This document shows, in pieces, positions 36,253 through 44,244 of a stretch of DNA of 64,000 nt. The stretch lies in assembly GCF_902143515.1 (NCBI RefSeq), contig NZ_CABFVD010000007.1, forward strand, positions 85,426-149,425, read 5' to 3'. Position numbers and translations under genes: made by a program. Under the pieces are notes generated by a model. It worked only from the letters and a program-made list of their open reading frames with translations, made no database searches and was not told the DNA's origin. The stretch's first letter is position 1; every line of letters starts with the position of its first letter. This DNA comes from Hathewaya massiliensis (GTDB taxonomy: Bacteria; Bacillota; Clostridia; Clostridiales; Clostridiaceae).

Positions 36253-37260
36253 ATGAGTTTTGAGCCATTTGAGTGTATAGATGCAGGAACAGAGTTTTGC
36301 CCATGTCATTTAGGGGAAACAGGAAATTGTATTCAATGTAATGAATTACAGAAAAATGGGGAATGTAACTGTACTAATTGGAAAGGGGTTTGTATATACC
36401 AAGAACTTATTTGGAATAATGGAAAAGCTAAAAATGGTAGAAAATATTTCCAGGGAATTATTCAAGACAAAATTACAGCTAATGAAGATTTATTTATAAT
36501 TGTAGTTAAAACTGATGAGTATTTAGTAAGAAATCTTACTAATGTAGGTAGCTTTATATTTTTAAAATCCCCAAATGACACAAATTATTTTGATACTGCT
36601 ATATCAATTATGGATATTAACACTAAGGATAAAGAAATTATCCTAGCTATAGAAGAAAAAGGAGTAAAAACACATAGATTAAATAAACTTCAAAAGGGAG
36701 ATAAAATTTTAGTAAAAGGACCTTATTGGAATGGGGTTTTAGGTCTTAGACATATAAAAGAACAAAAAGATGGAACTTCCATAATAATTTCAAGAGGTAT
36801 TGGACAGGCACCTTCTATACCGGTTTTGAAATCTTTATATGAACAGGGAAATAAGGTTATAGCTTTAGTTGATAATGGTAAATATCCTCATTCTTTTGTA
36901 ACAGAATACTTAAATAGATATGCAAAAGAGGTATATTTCTTAAACACTTTTGAAAAAGGTACTATAAGAAATGATTTTAAGGACTTTTTAATGAATTTAA
37001 TTTCAAAGGAAAAGGTTTCATTAGTACATTCATCCTGCGCAGATATTTTAAATTATGACATTATGAAATGTATAGAAGAAATTAATGAGAAAGATAAAAG
37101 TAATTTTATAAATTATACCTGTTGTAACAACACAAAAATGTGTTGTGGTGAAGGAGTATGTGGCTGTTGTACTAGAAAAAATCAGGATCATAAACTTAGA
37201 AGGCTTTGTAAAATGCAGACGGATCCTAAGTTTGTATTAGAGGGGAGGAGATTATTTTGA
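36253..37260 (+). CDS. FAD/NAD-binding reductase with cysteine-rich ends
   Basis: 335 residues. The N-terminus is cysteine-rich (C-P-C-H, C-I-Q-C-N, C-N-C-T and a further Cys). A ferredoxin-reductase-like FAD and NAD domain follows (S-R-G-I-G-Q-A-P-S near 180). The C-terminus has C-C-N-N-T-K-M-C-C-G-E-G-V-C-G-C-C, a likely iron-sulphur site as in dihydroorotate/sulfide dehydrogenase electron-transfer subunits. It may pass electrons to the flavoprotein encoded next, whose ATG overlaps its stop by four bases. Substrate unknown. Confidence 0.75.
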   Translation: MSFEPFECIDAGTEFCPCHLGETGNCIQCNELQKNGECNCTNWKGVCIYQELIWNNGKAKNGRKYFQGIIQDKITANEDLFIIVVKTDEYLVRNLTNVGSFIFLKSPNDTNYFDTAISIMDINTKDKEIILAIEEKGVKTHRLNKLQKGDKILVKGPYWNGVLGLRHIKEQKDGTSIIISRGIGQAPSIPVLKSLYEQGNKVIALVDNGKYPHSFVTEYLNRYAKEVYFLNTFEKGTIRNDFKDFLMNLISKEKVSLVHSSCADILNYDIMKCIEEINEKDKSNFINYTCCNNTKMCCGEGVCGCCTRKNQDHKLRRLCKMQTDPKFVLEGRRLF

Positions 37261-38291
37261 AGATAATTATAATCGGAGGTGGTTGGGCAGGTTGTGCTGC
37301 TTCTATCACTGCTAGAAAGGCAGGAGCAGAAGTCCATTTATATGAAAAGACTGATATGCTTTTGGGATTAGGTAATATTGGAGGAATAATGAGAAATAAT
37401 GGCAGATATACCGCTGCAGAAGAACTAAAAGCTTTAGGTGCTGGAGATTTAATAAATATATGTGATGAAAACTCATTGCATAAAAACATGGGATTTCCAG
37501 GACATAAGCACGCTTGGCTTTATGATGTAAATAACATAGAGCCAATAGTTAGGAGACATTTAGAATCAATGGGAATTAATATTCATACCCTAACTAGGGT
37601 AGTAGATGTAGAAGTAAAAGAGAAGAAAATAGAAGGAATATATTTATCAGATGGTACCTTTGTTAAGGGTGATTCCTTTATTGAGACTACAGGAAGCACA
37701 GGACCTATGGGTAATTGCTTAAAATACGGTAATGGATGTTCTATGTGTGTTTTAAGATGCCCAGCTTTCGGTCCTAGAGTAAGTCTAACAAAGCAAGCAG
37801 GATTAAAAGATTTAATGGGAGAAAGAGCAGAAGATGTATACGGAGCTTTTAGTGGCTCGTGTAAGCTAGCTAAAGAAAGTTTATCACCAGAAGTAAGAAA
37901 AGAGTTAGAAGAGAAAGGTGTAGTAATATTAAAAGTTCCAGATGAGGATGTAAATTTAGATAAATTAAAAATCAAAGTCTGTCAACAATATGCTCTAAAA
38001 GAATTTGCAGAAAACGTAGTTTTATTAGATACAGGCCATGCAAAATTAATGACCACATATTATCCATTAGAAAAATTAAGAAAGATAAAAGGATTAGAAA
38101 ATGCAAAGTATGTAGATCCATATGCAGGTGGGAAGGGCAATTCTATTAGATATCTTTCTTGTGCTATTAGAGAAAATACTCTAAAAGTCAAAGATATAGA
38201 TAATATGTTCTGTGCTGGAGAAAAAGCTGGACTCTTTGTTGGACATACAGATGCACGTCACAACAAAGAACAACTTTTACACAAAACTTAG
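37257..38291 (+). pseudogene. FAD-dependent oxidoreductase, C-terminally truncated at the element junction
   Basis: The ORF gives 344 residues. It opens with the FAD dinucleotide fold G-G-G-W-A-G-C-A-A and contains C-S-M-C-V-L-R-C-P, a cysteine cluster. It reaches C-A-G-E-K-A-G-L-F-V-G-H-T-D-A, which in GidA/TrmFO-like flavoproteins precedes a conserved C-terminal helix region of many more residues. Here about eleven unrelated residues and a stop follow. The break falls near 38255, where a different truncated gene begins in another frame. Whether the shortened product folds is unknown. Confidence 0.7.
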
Positions 38292-38722
38292 TAATTAATC
38301 TATATAATACATTGTATGCTAATTTGCCTGAAAACACAATTGGAAAAAGAATCTATAAATCTAGAATTAAACGTAACCTATCACAAAAAGAATTAAGTGT
38401 ACTTTGTAATATTAGCCGTGGAGCTATAAATATGTATGAAAATGACTATAAGCACCCTTCAAGAATAGCTCTTTACAAACTGGGGACTGTATTAGACTTA
38501 GAATACCTATGTGATGATTATGCTAAATTATTATTATCTAACTATGCAGATAAATTAAAGAATTGGAGAATTAAAAATAACTTCAGCATGAGAAAAGCAG
38601 CTAAAGTTTTAGAAGTTGCACCTACTACATATATTTCATGGGAAAATGGTTTATATGATATAGGTATAAATAATTATAATAAAATAAAAGAAAAGTTGTT
38701 AGATATATTAAAGGAGCCTTAA
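38256..38722 (+). pseudogene. Tandem-HTH regulator, N-terminally truncated
   Basis: Two Cro/CI-type helix-turn-helix units: L-S-Q-K-E-L-S-V-L-C-N-I-S-R-G-A-I-N and F-S-M-R-K-A-A-K-V-L-E-V-A-P-T-T-Y-I. The frame has no ATG before the first HTH and no ribosome site at the TTG 38312. It stays open leftward with protein-like sequence (Q-Q-R-T-T-F-T-Q-N-L-V-I-N-L-Y) to the junction near 38255. So a longer gene probably lost its 5' end. Confidence 0.55.
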
Positions 38723-38733
38723 TTGGCTCCTTT
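38710..38733. terminator. Bidirectional terminator between convergent genes
   Basis: AAAGGAGCC/GGCTCCTTT stem overlapping the ends of both the HTH gene and the gene at 38719. Confidence 0.75.
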
Positions 38734-39429
38734 ATTTTCTAATTCTTCTCTTACTCTCTTTCGTTCTTCTTCTGTTATATTGTACTTAATTTTAATTTCA
38801 TCATTATTCGTTTCCCACTGCTCTATTTTACTATATTTATCAAGCCCTAATTTTTTATAACATTCTGTATACCCTCTTACAATTTCTTTATATAAATCAT
38901 ATTCAACCTTAATTTTCTTTATAGTAGCTGTTAAAAATTCTTCAGTTTTTTCACTTCTTTTTAAAGATTCTTCTAAATCAACAAGGGATCTATATAGAGC
39001 AATTAATGTTAACAACTCTTGTGTAGCAAGCCCACCATTTATACCGTTAATAATTTTCCAAAAATCCTCTTGTGTAAGTATAGAAATTCCACCGATTCTT
39101 TCGCCATTCTTGTATTCATTCTCTTTTACAGAAATAATAGGTATTTCTTTGATAGATTTGCCTGTTATTAGAATGTCTCTATATATTTCCTGACTGACTA
39201 ATCTCATATATAATGGAGCATAAACTTCTTTTAACCTTTTTTCATATATTTCCTTATTTTTTGTTTTATAATATTTAATAACCCCAAATATAGATGTAAG
39301 TGCAATAACCGCAAATTGTAAAACAGGTATTAATTCTATTATATTTTTAATTTCTAACCTACCTCTTACACAAGTATTCTTTTGTAAATATAATTTTATT
39401 AGTTCTGCAATTTTATTTATATTATTCAT
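38719..39429 (-). CDS. Hypothetical membrane-anchored protein
   Basis: About 236 residues from ATG 39429, which has AGAGGT before it. One membrane helix (about 30-52) precedes a helical, charged cytosolic-type region rich in Lys and Glu. No motif recognised. It is the last leftward gene of the element in the window, 87 bases after the HerA-like ATPase. Confidence 0.55.
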   Translation of the reverse strand: MNNINKIAELIKLYLQKNTCVRGRLEIKNIIELIPVLQFAVIALTSIFGVIKYYKTKNKEIYEKRLKEVYAPLYMRLVSQEIYRDILITGKSIKEIPIISVKENEYKNGERIGGISILTQEDFWKIINGINGGLATQELLTLIALYRSLVDLEESLKRSEKTEEFLTATIKKIKVEYDLYKEIVRGYTECYKKLGLDKYSKIEQWETNNDEIKIKYNITEEERKRVREELENKGAN

Positions 39430-39515
39430 ATTTTTTACCTCTGTAAAATTCATAATATATAACTACAATATATAAATTATACCATAATGCTGTTAAAAAT
39501 AGTAGAAACTCCGCT

Positions 39516-41813
39516 CTATTTTATTGGTGGTGGAAGTTTAGAAATAAAACTACCATATCCTCCAGAGTAATATATTAAATTAAGACTATGGAACTGTTTC
39601 ATATCCCTTAGATCCTCATATTCATATTCATTTAACTTGGATTTAAAGTGGTTAAAGTCATTCTCATTGCAACCTTTTAACAACATATAGGAGCTTCCAC
39701 TAGCTTCTAAAGTGTCAAAAATACCATCTAATTGCCTTATATATTGTGTAGTAAATATAAACTTACTACCAAACTTTCTACTCTGCGGTAATATATATTC
39801 TAACTTCCTCATGCTTGTAGGAGCTTGGAACACTTCATCTATCAATATATTACATCTTAAAGGTTTTTCATTTAACTGCCCTCTTATTTGACTTGCTAAC
39901 CATATTTTACTTATCCAATAAGTTATTAATATATTTTTTATCATCTTTGTAGGGAAATCAGATTCTTTCATTTTTATTAATAAAACTTTGCCTTCTTCCA
40001 TGAGATTAATTAGATTAATGTTATTTTTAGTTGATTTATTATACATAAATTTAAGTTTAAAATCCTCTCTAAGCATAGAAATTCTATCTAATATGTGTTC
40101 TATTTTACTGTGTTTAGTGCCTATAATAAGTCCATTTTTATCATAGTCATTCAATTCATTTAAGGTTCTTATGTCATCTTCTAGTGTTTCTTTTAATTCA
40201 TCATCTAAATTACTAATCATTCTTGACCTTATAATATCATCTTCTAGACAAGATATAACCTCTTTTACACTTGTATACCCTTGTACAAATACCACATTAG
40301 CAGCAGCACTTAAAATTCTTCTCATTCTACTTGATAAAGGATCACCTATACTTATACTATCTACAAAGTCCATAACTTGTTGTGCTTGTAAACTAGCTAA
40401 ATTCAACTTATCAAAATTGCTCATATCATCTTTAAGTGTTATTTCATTAAATCCAAACCCCTGAATATCTTCTTCTTTTGCTAAATCTAAAACAATTAGA
40501 TCTTCTTTCCTTACTGTTTTCTCAATATCATCTGATAACTCACAGTTTTTTATAAAGTCTAATACTATCAAGCCTTCTTTAGCTTTATTACAATACTTAG
40601 AGTAGTTTTTTAAATAGCTTGTTTTTCCACTGCCTTGCGCTCCAATAGCAACCAATGGTAAATTGCCTATATTGTATTCATCTTGGAAATAAGCTTTAGT
40701 CTTACTACCCCTATAGGTAACCTCTCCTAAACTTTTTATTCCTTGTTGCAGTTCCTTTGGTATTAAAGTTTCTGTAGTATTTATATGTTTTATACCATGT
40801 TCTTTTAATAATTCTCTTCCTGGTACTTGTAAAAAGTTAGAGCATTCATCTACGCTGAACTTATTAACTTCAATAGGGAATATGACATCATCTAAATTAA
40901 AATCTTTTTTAACTTTTTTATAAGCTAACTCATTATCCTCCTTGATAACATTGTAAGCTTGGCATATTGATATAGCATTATTTTCTCTTCTAGTCACGTC
41001 TTTACTGGAGCTAATAACCGCTATTTGAGTGTCTATTATTCTATTATCCTTTTTCTTTTTAGTTGTATTGGATAATTCTTTCCTATCCTCATAACCATTA
41101 ATAAAAGCTCTTAAACTGTTGTCCTCTTCTTTTTTTATATCGTTACCCATTAATTCAGACATTGCATTTTTTGTTCCTTCTATAAAGTCTAATAGGAAGT
41201 TTGCTATAGATAGACCTATATATTTAGCATTAAATTTTTCTTTATCTACCAGTTCATTATTATTTACTTTTTCTATAGTATCTTTATACATCTTTCTCCA
41301 ACCTCTTTGAGATACTGGAATAAAATTATATACTATAGATACTCTATCATCATCTTTCATAATTTCAAGTATGTTTAAGATAGAGTTTAGAGGTTCATTG
41401 CTCTTTTTATCTACTCTTAAAGATAAAGCATCTTCTTTAATATACTGTAATTCATATATACATTTATCCTCACTTAACGGATTAATACTATCTAATTTTT
41501 CTATTGTAGCTTTGGGCCATGTTTCTTTTACTTTTTCCATAAGTATATTTTCAAAAAACTCTGGGTACATGAAATAAAAAGATATATCATCTTTTGTTAT
41601 GTCTATAATGTAAGAGATCTTGTGCCTACACTCTATTATTAATTTCTTTTCTTCTTTTCTTATTCTCTTAGTGATATTTTTATAAGTATGTGTCATAGCT
41701 TTAGCTATATTGGAACTATTATAGTTTCTTATGCTCTTATGGGGTATTATTTTAATGTATTTATAAGTTGGCTTTTGTAATTTAAAATAATCTTTTAGTT
41801 TCATAGATTGCAT
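39516..41813 (-). CDS. HerA/VirD4-like DNA-transfer ATPase
   Basis: 765 residues. The N-terminal 370 residues have a VirB4/conjugation-type beta-alpha pattern. Walker A G-A-Q-G-S-G-K-T (391-398) follows, then L-I-V-L-D-F-I, and a Walker B-like N-I-L-I-D-E-V-F-Q (about 666-674) with F-I-F-T-T-Q-Y (sensor Gln). This is the HerA-FtsK fold used by conjugative coupling proteins and some plasmid or viral packaging ATPases. Its start directly follows the stop of the 74-residue membrane protein. Role in transfer or packaging is inferred; phage tail genes 15-20 kb away make the combination unusual. Confidence 0.7.
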   Translation of the reverse strand: MQSMKLKDYFKLQKPTYKYIKIIPHKSIRNYNSSNIAKAMTHTYKNITKRIRKEEKKLIIECRHKISYIIDITKDDISFYFMYPEFFENILMEKVKETWPKATIEKLDSINPLSEDKCIYELQYIKEDALSLRVDKKSNEPLNSILNILEIMKDDDRVSIVYNFIPVSQRGWRKMYKDTIEKVNNNELVDKEKFNAKYIGLSIANFLLDFIEGTKNAMSELMGNDIKKEEDNSLRAFINGYEDRKELSNTTKKKKDNRIIDTQIAVISSSKDVTRRENNAISICQAYNVIKEDNELAYKKVKKDFNLDDVIFPIEVNKFSVDECSNFLQVPGRELLKEHGIKHINTTETLIPKELQQGIKSLGEVTYRGSKTKAYFQDEYNIGNLPLVAIGAQGSGKTSYLKNYSKYCNKAKEGLIVLDFIKNCELSDDIEKTVRKEDLIVLDLAKEEDIQGFGFNEITLKDDMSNFDKLNLASLQAQQVMDFVDSISIGDPLSSRMRRILSAAANVVFVQGYTSVKEVISCLEDDIIRSRMISNLDDELKETLEDDIRTLNELNDYDKNGLIIGTKHSKIEHILDRISMLREDFKLKFMYNKSTKNNINLINLMEEGKVLLIKMKESDFPTKMIKNILITYWISKIWLASQIRGQLNEKPLRCNILIDEVFQAPTSMRKLEYILPQSRKFGSKFIFTTQYIRQLDGIFDTLEASGSSYMLLKGCNENDFNHFKSKLNEYEYEDLRDMKQFHSLNLIYYSGGYGSFISKLPPPIK

Positions 41814-42038
41814 TTAAATCACACCTTTAATTGATTGGCATAAGAAATAAATAATAAAACTAATAGGAATATACTTTCTAGCTTTTTTTAAGCCCCCAAT
41901 ATAAAGGATTAATGATAGTAAACAAGCTGCTAGGCATATAGAATAACTGCAATTTATAAATAATTTCAGCAATGACACAACTAATGACTTCAATATAAAT
42001 AATATACCATCTACTGTTTTACCTTTTATAAAATCCAT
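41814..42038 (-). CDS. Small membrane protein next to the transfer-type ATPase
   Basis: 74 residues with two to three hydrophobic stretches (about 18-45 and 53-72). The gene lies between the pilin-like gene and the ATPase gene with no gap to the latter. No family recognised. Confidence 0.55.
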   Translation of the reverse strand: MDFIKGKTVDGILFILKSLVVSLLKLFINCSYSICLAACLLSLILYIGGLKKARKYIPISFIIYFLCQSIKGVI

Positions 42039-42052
42039 AATGTAAAGCCTCC

Positions 42053-42436
42053 TTATTTAAATATACTTTTTATGATATCAAATAGCCAAGGGACAACATA
42101 AAATGCTGAAAAAGCAACAACATATCTACTTATTATTTTCCCTGTATTTTTTGTATCGCCATCAAATAAATGTTTCAGTAAATCTACAATACATAAACCT
42201 ATACATGCCCAATACCCGAATGTTTGTATTATATTTAGTATCACACTACCAGCCTTATTAACTTTAGATAAATCAGCATTGTAAGCCATAACATTTTGGC
42301 AATACATTGCTGAACCTAACATAAATATAAATACTTTTTCTATATTTTTATCCTTAGATATATAAGTTTCAATTTCTTTCATCCTTTCAATTTGCAAAAA
42401 CTCTTCAACAGTCATAACTTTTTCTTTTTTAAACAT
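42053..42436 (-). CDS. VirB2/TrbC-like small membrane protein
   Basis: 127 residues. A charged N-terminus is followed by a hydrophobic stretch (about 33-50) and two further membrane helices (about 70-90 and 103-122) split by a short G-D-T-K-N loop. Two close helices after a leader-like segment is the layout of conjugative pilins and related T4SS membrane subunits. GGAG lies before the ATG. Only the topology supports the call; first gene of a three-gene cluster with the ATPase. Confidence 0.45.
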   Translation of the reverse strand: MFKKEKVMTVEEFLQIERMKEIETYISKDKNIEKVFIFMLGSAMYCQNVMAYNADLSKVNKAGSVILNIIQTFGYWACIGLCIVDLLKHLFDGDTKNTGKIISRYVVAFSAFYVVPWLFDIIKSIFK

Positions 42437-42496
42437 GCATATAATTCTCCTTTCATGTAAATAATATAAATAAATTGAAAAATAGAAGGTGATAAC

Positions 42497-42577
42497 ATGA
42501 CTACCACATTTGTAGTAGCATTAGTTTGCTTAGGCATAAGTGCTGGTGCTAGAACTGCTGTAATATTAATGAAATAA
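42497..42577 (+). CDS. 26-residue hydrophobic peptide (possible type I toxin-like)
   Basis: The only rightward gene in this part. GAAGGTGATAAC precedes the ATG. It encodes a 26-residue peptide with one membrane-spanning stretch (about 4-20) and a basic end (R-T-A-V-I-L-M-K). Hydrophobic peptides of this size on plasmids and phages are often type I toxins. A structured segment and rightward terminator follow at 42711-42742. It is too short for homology, so this is a suggestion. Confidence 0.45.
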   Translation: MTTTFVVALVCLGISAGARTAVILMK

Positions 42578-42639
42578 ATATTTATTGTTAATTCTCTGTT
42601 AAATACACTTATAACTAATCAATTTATGCAACTTTTAAA

Positions 42640-42742
42640 AATCACTATCATAGACTAGGAGTGTAACGCAGTTAGCGGAGTCTACGAAGTGCACTAATAG
42701 TCATTGGGCTAAGTCTATCCTTTTGTGATAGGCTTTATTTTT
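42640..42742 (+). ncRNA. Structured region ending in a rightward terminator
   Basis: More GC-rich than its flanks. It has complementary pieces TAGACT (about 42653) and AGTCTA (about 42679). It ends with AAGTCTATC/GATAGGCTT (42711-42735) and TATTTTT. It could be the 3' part of the small peptide mRNA or a separate small RNA. It lies directly beside the partition genes, so a centromere role is also possible. Confidence 0.4.
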
Positions 42743-42743
42743 A

Positions 42744-42941
42744 CTAAAAATCAAGTATATTTATGTTTTCATCTTCGTTATTAGATTTAATTTCACTCCC
42801 ATTTTTATTATTTTTTTCTATTAAAAACTCCCTTAATATTTTTTTAATTTCACAGCTCTTATCTTCCATATTGTTAACTATATTGTACAATTCTAAGTCT
42901 TTAGTAGTTTCTTTAAAGCTTACACTTATCTTTCTAGCCAC
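42744..42941 (-). CDS. parR: ParR-like ribbon-helix-helix protein
   Basis: 65 residues. The N-terminal K-I-S-V-S-F-K-E strand followed by two helices matches a ribbon-helix-helix DNA-binding fold; the tail is acidic and Asn-rich. It overlaps the end of the actin-like gene by 16 bases, the usual parM-parR order. It should bind the centromere and couple it to the filament. Confidence 0.65.
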   Translation of the reverse strand: MARKISVSFKETTKDLELYNIVNNMEDKSCEIKKILREFLIEKNNKNGSEIKSNNEDENINILDF

Positions 42942-43813
42942 AATTGTTCACCTACTTTCTCAAACCCAATCGCATTATCATAAAGTGGATCATTGCTTAT
43001 AATTAAATTCCTAAGCCTATTTTTAAAAGCACTCTTGAAAATTAAGCTGCCTCCACCAGTTAGCAATACATATCCTTTGGATAATTCAAAATTGAGCTGC
43101 AGTTCTTTATATATGGAGTTAAAATGCCTTTGTAATATAGGTTTAATAAAGCTTATATCCTGCTGCTCTCCATATAAAAACAAACCTTCTTTTAAGATGT
43201 TCTCTCCATCTTCTAGCTTAAAACTCTCTGTAAATCTGCTATTAACTTCCGTAATTATATCTGTATAGACATTTAACATTCCTACTGGAATTGTTTTAAA
43301 TGCTTTTATTTTTTTATCCTTAAATAAGCATACATCTGTGGTTCTTCCACCAATATCTACTATTGTAAGAGGTTTATTACCTATAAGTTTTTTATTATCT
43401 ATAGAAAGGTTGTAGTAAGCACTAGCACCTTCTGGAGCTATCTCCACATCAGCTATAATAATATCTCTTTCCTCTCCATCTACATTTAATGTTTTCCCTC
43501 TATTTCTTTCTATGAGGTCCTTTAACTTATCTTTATTTTGCTTATACTGTTGTATAGGAAGTCCTAAAACCACCTGGAACACATTCTCTTTAGAGCTTCT
43601 AGATAACGCAGTAAATAACAGTGGTAACGTAGTTTCTTTCATGCTCTTATCCCAATCAGTAGAAAACTCCCCTTCACCTACATAAAGCTCTTTGCCTTCA
43701 TATATAGTTTTATTCTCTTCTGTAAAAGCTTCTAAATCTGAAATCTTACTCAAGAATGATACTCTTTCAGACGTTTTTACTCCATAGTTGCCTAAATCTA
43801 TTCCTATTATCAT
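42926..43813 (-). CDS. parM: ParM/StbA-like actin-type partition ATPase
   Basis: 295 residues with actin-superfamily nucleotide motifs: phosphate-1 G-I-D-L-G-N-Y-G-V-K (4-13), phosphate-2 I-V-D-I-G-G-R-T-T-D-V (about 150-160) and the adenosine motif L-T-G-G-G-S (about 250). Such proteins polymerise to push apart plasmid or phage-plasmid copies. Their presence argues that the element can exist as an extrachromosomal replicon. RBS GAAAGGAG lies upstream. Confidence 0.85.
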   Translation of the reverse strand: MIIGIDLGNYGVKTSERVSFLSKISDLEAFTEENKTIYEGKELYVGEGEFSTDWDKSMKETTLPLLFTALSRSSKENVFQVVLGLPIQQYKQNKDKLKDLIERNRGKTLNVDGEERDIIIADVEIAPEGASAYYNLSIDNKKLIGNKPLTIVDIGGRTTDVCLFKDKKIKAFKTIPVGMLNVYTDIITEVNSRFTESFKLEDGENILKEGLFLYGEQQDISFIKPILQRHFNSIYKELQLNFELSKGYVLLTGGGSLIFKSAFKNRLRNLIISNDPLYDNAIGFEKVGEQLWLER

Positions 43814-43885
43814 ACTTCTTTGCTCCTTTCTAACCCCTTATTGTTCTTTATGTTATATCTTATGCACCACTCTTCGGAAAGTTTC

Positions 43886-43975
43886 CTACCTTTCGAAAAT
43901 ATTTCTATAATTCGATATTTATGATAAAAAAATAGCACCTAATCTACTAGGTACCATATTTCTTCTACCTTTCGA
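43886..43975. repeat. Direct 11-bp repeats upstream of parM
   Basis: CTACCTTTCGA occurs at 43886-43896 and again at 43965-43975 (inside the 3' end of the HTH gene), with related TTCGGAAAG and AATTCGATATT between. Candidate operator or centromere. Confidence 0.4.
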
Positions 43976-44154
43976 TTAAGTGCTCTACATATGATTAATA
44001 TGTTTTCTATATTACCTTGAATTTTATTAGCCTCTATGGAACTGTAAGTGCTCTGACTTATTCCTATAAGCTTACAAAACTCTTTCTGTGATAGCATGTA
44101 TTCCTTCATTCTTATTTCTTTCAACTTATTTTTTACCCCATAGAACCACCTCAC
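43939..44154 (-). CDS. Cro/CI-type regulator with doubtful start
   Basis: 71 codons from a GTG lacking a ribosome site. The HTH is clear: L-S-Q-K-E-F-C-K-L-I-G-I-S-Q-S-T-Y-S-S-I-E. GAGGTGGTTCT precedes ATGGGG at 44141, which is out of frame by one base. One extra G would give a normal M-G-V-K-N-K-L start. Either this is a frameshift, or translation begins at an internal TTG. It lies upstream of parM and may regulate it. Confidence 0.65.
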   Translation of the reverse strand: MRWFYGVKNKLKEIRMKEYMLSQKEFCKLIGISQSTYSSIEANKIQGNIENILIICRALNRKVEEIWYLVD

Positions 44155-44244
44155 ATATATTCTATGTAAGTAATTCTACATGAGTGTGTGTTTTCCTTTT
44201 AATGCCACTTTATTTATTTATTTTCTTCATAGATTTACCTCTAA

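Noticed and set aside
42653..42700. Possible tRNA-like fold
   Set aside because: No D-loop or TTCRANNC T-loop and no acceptor stem of seven pairs could be built.
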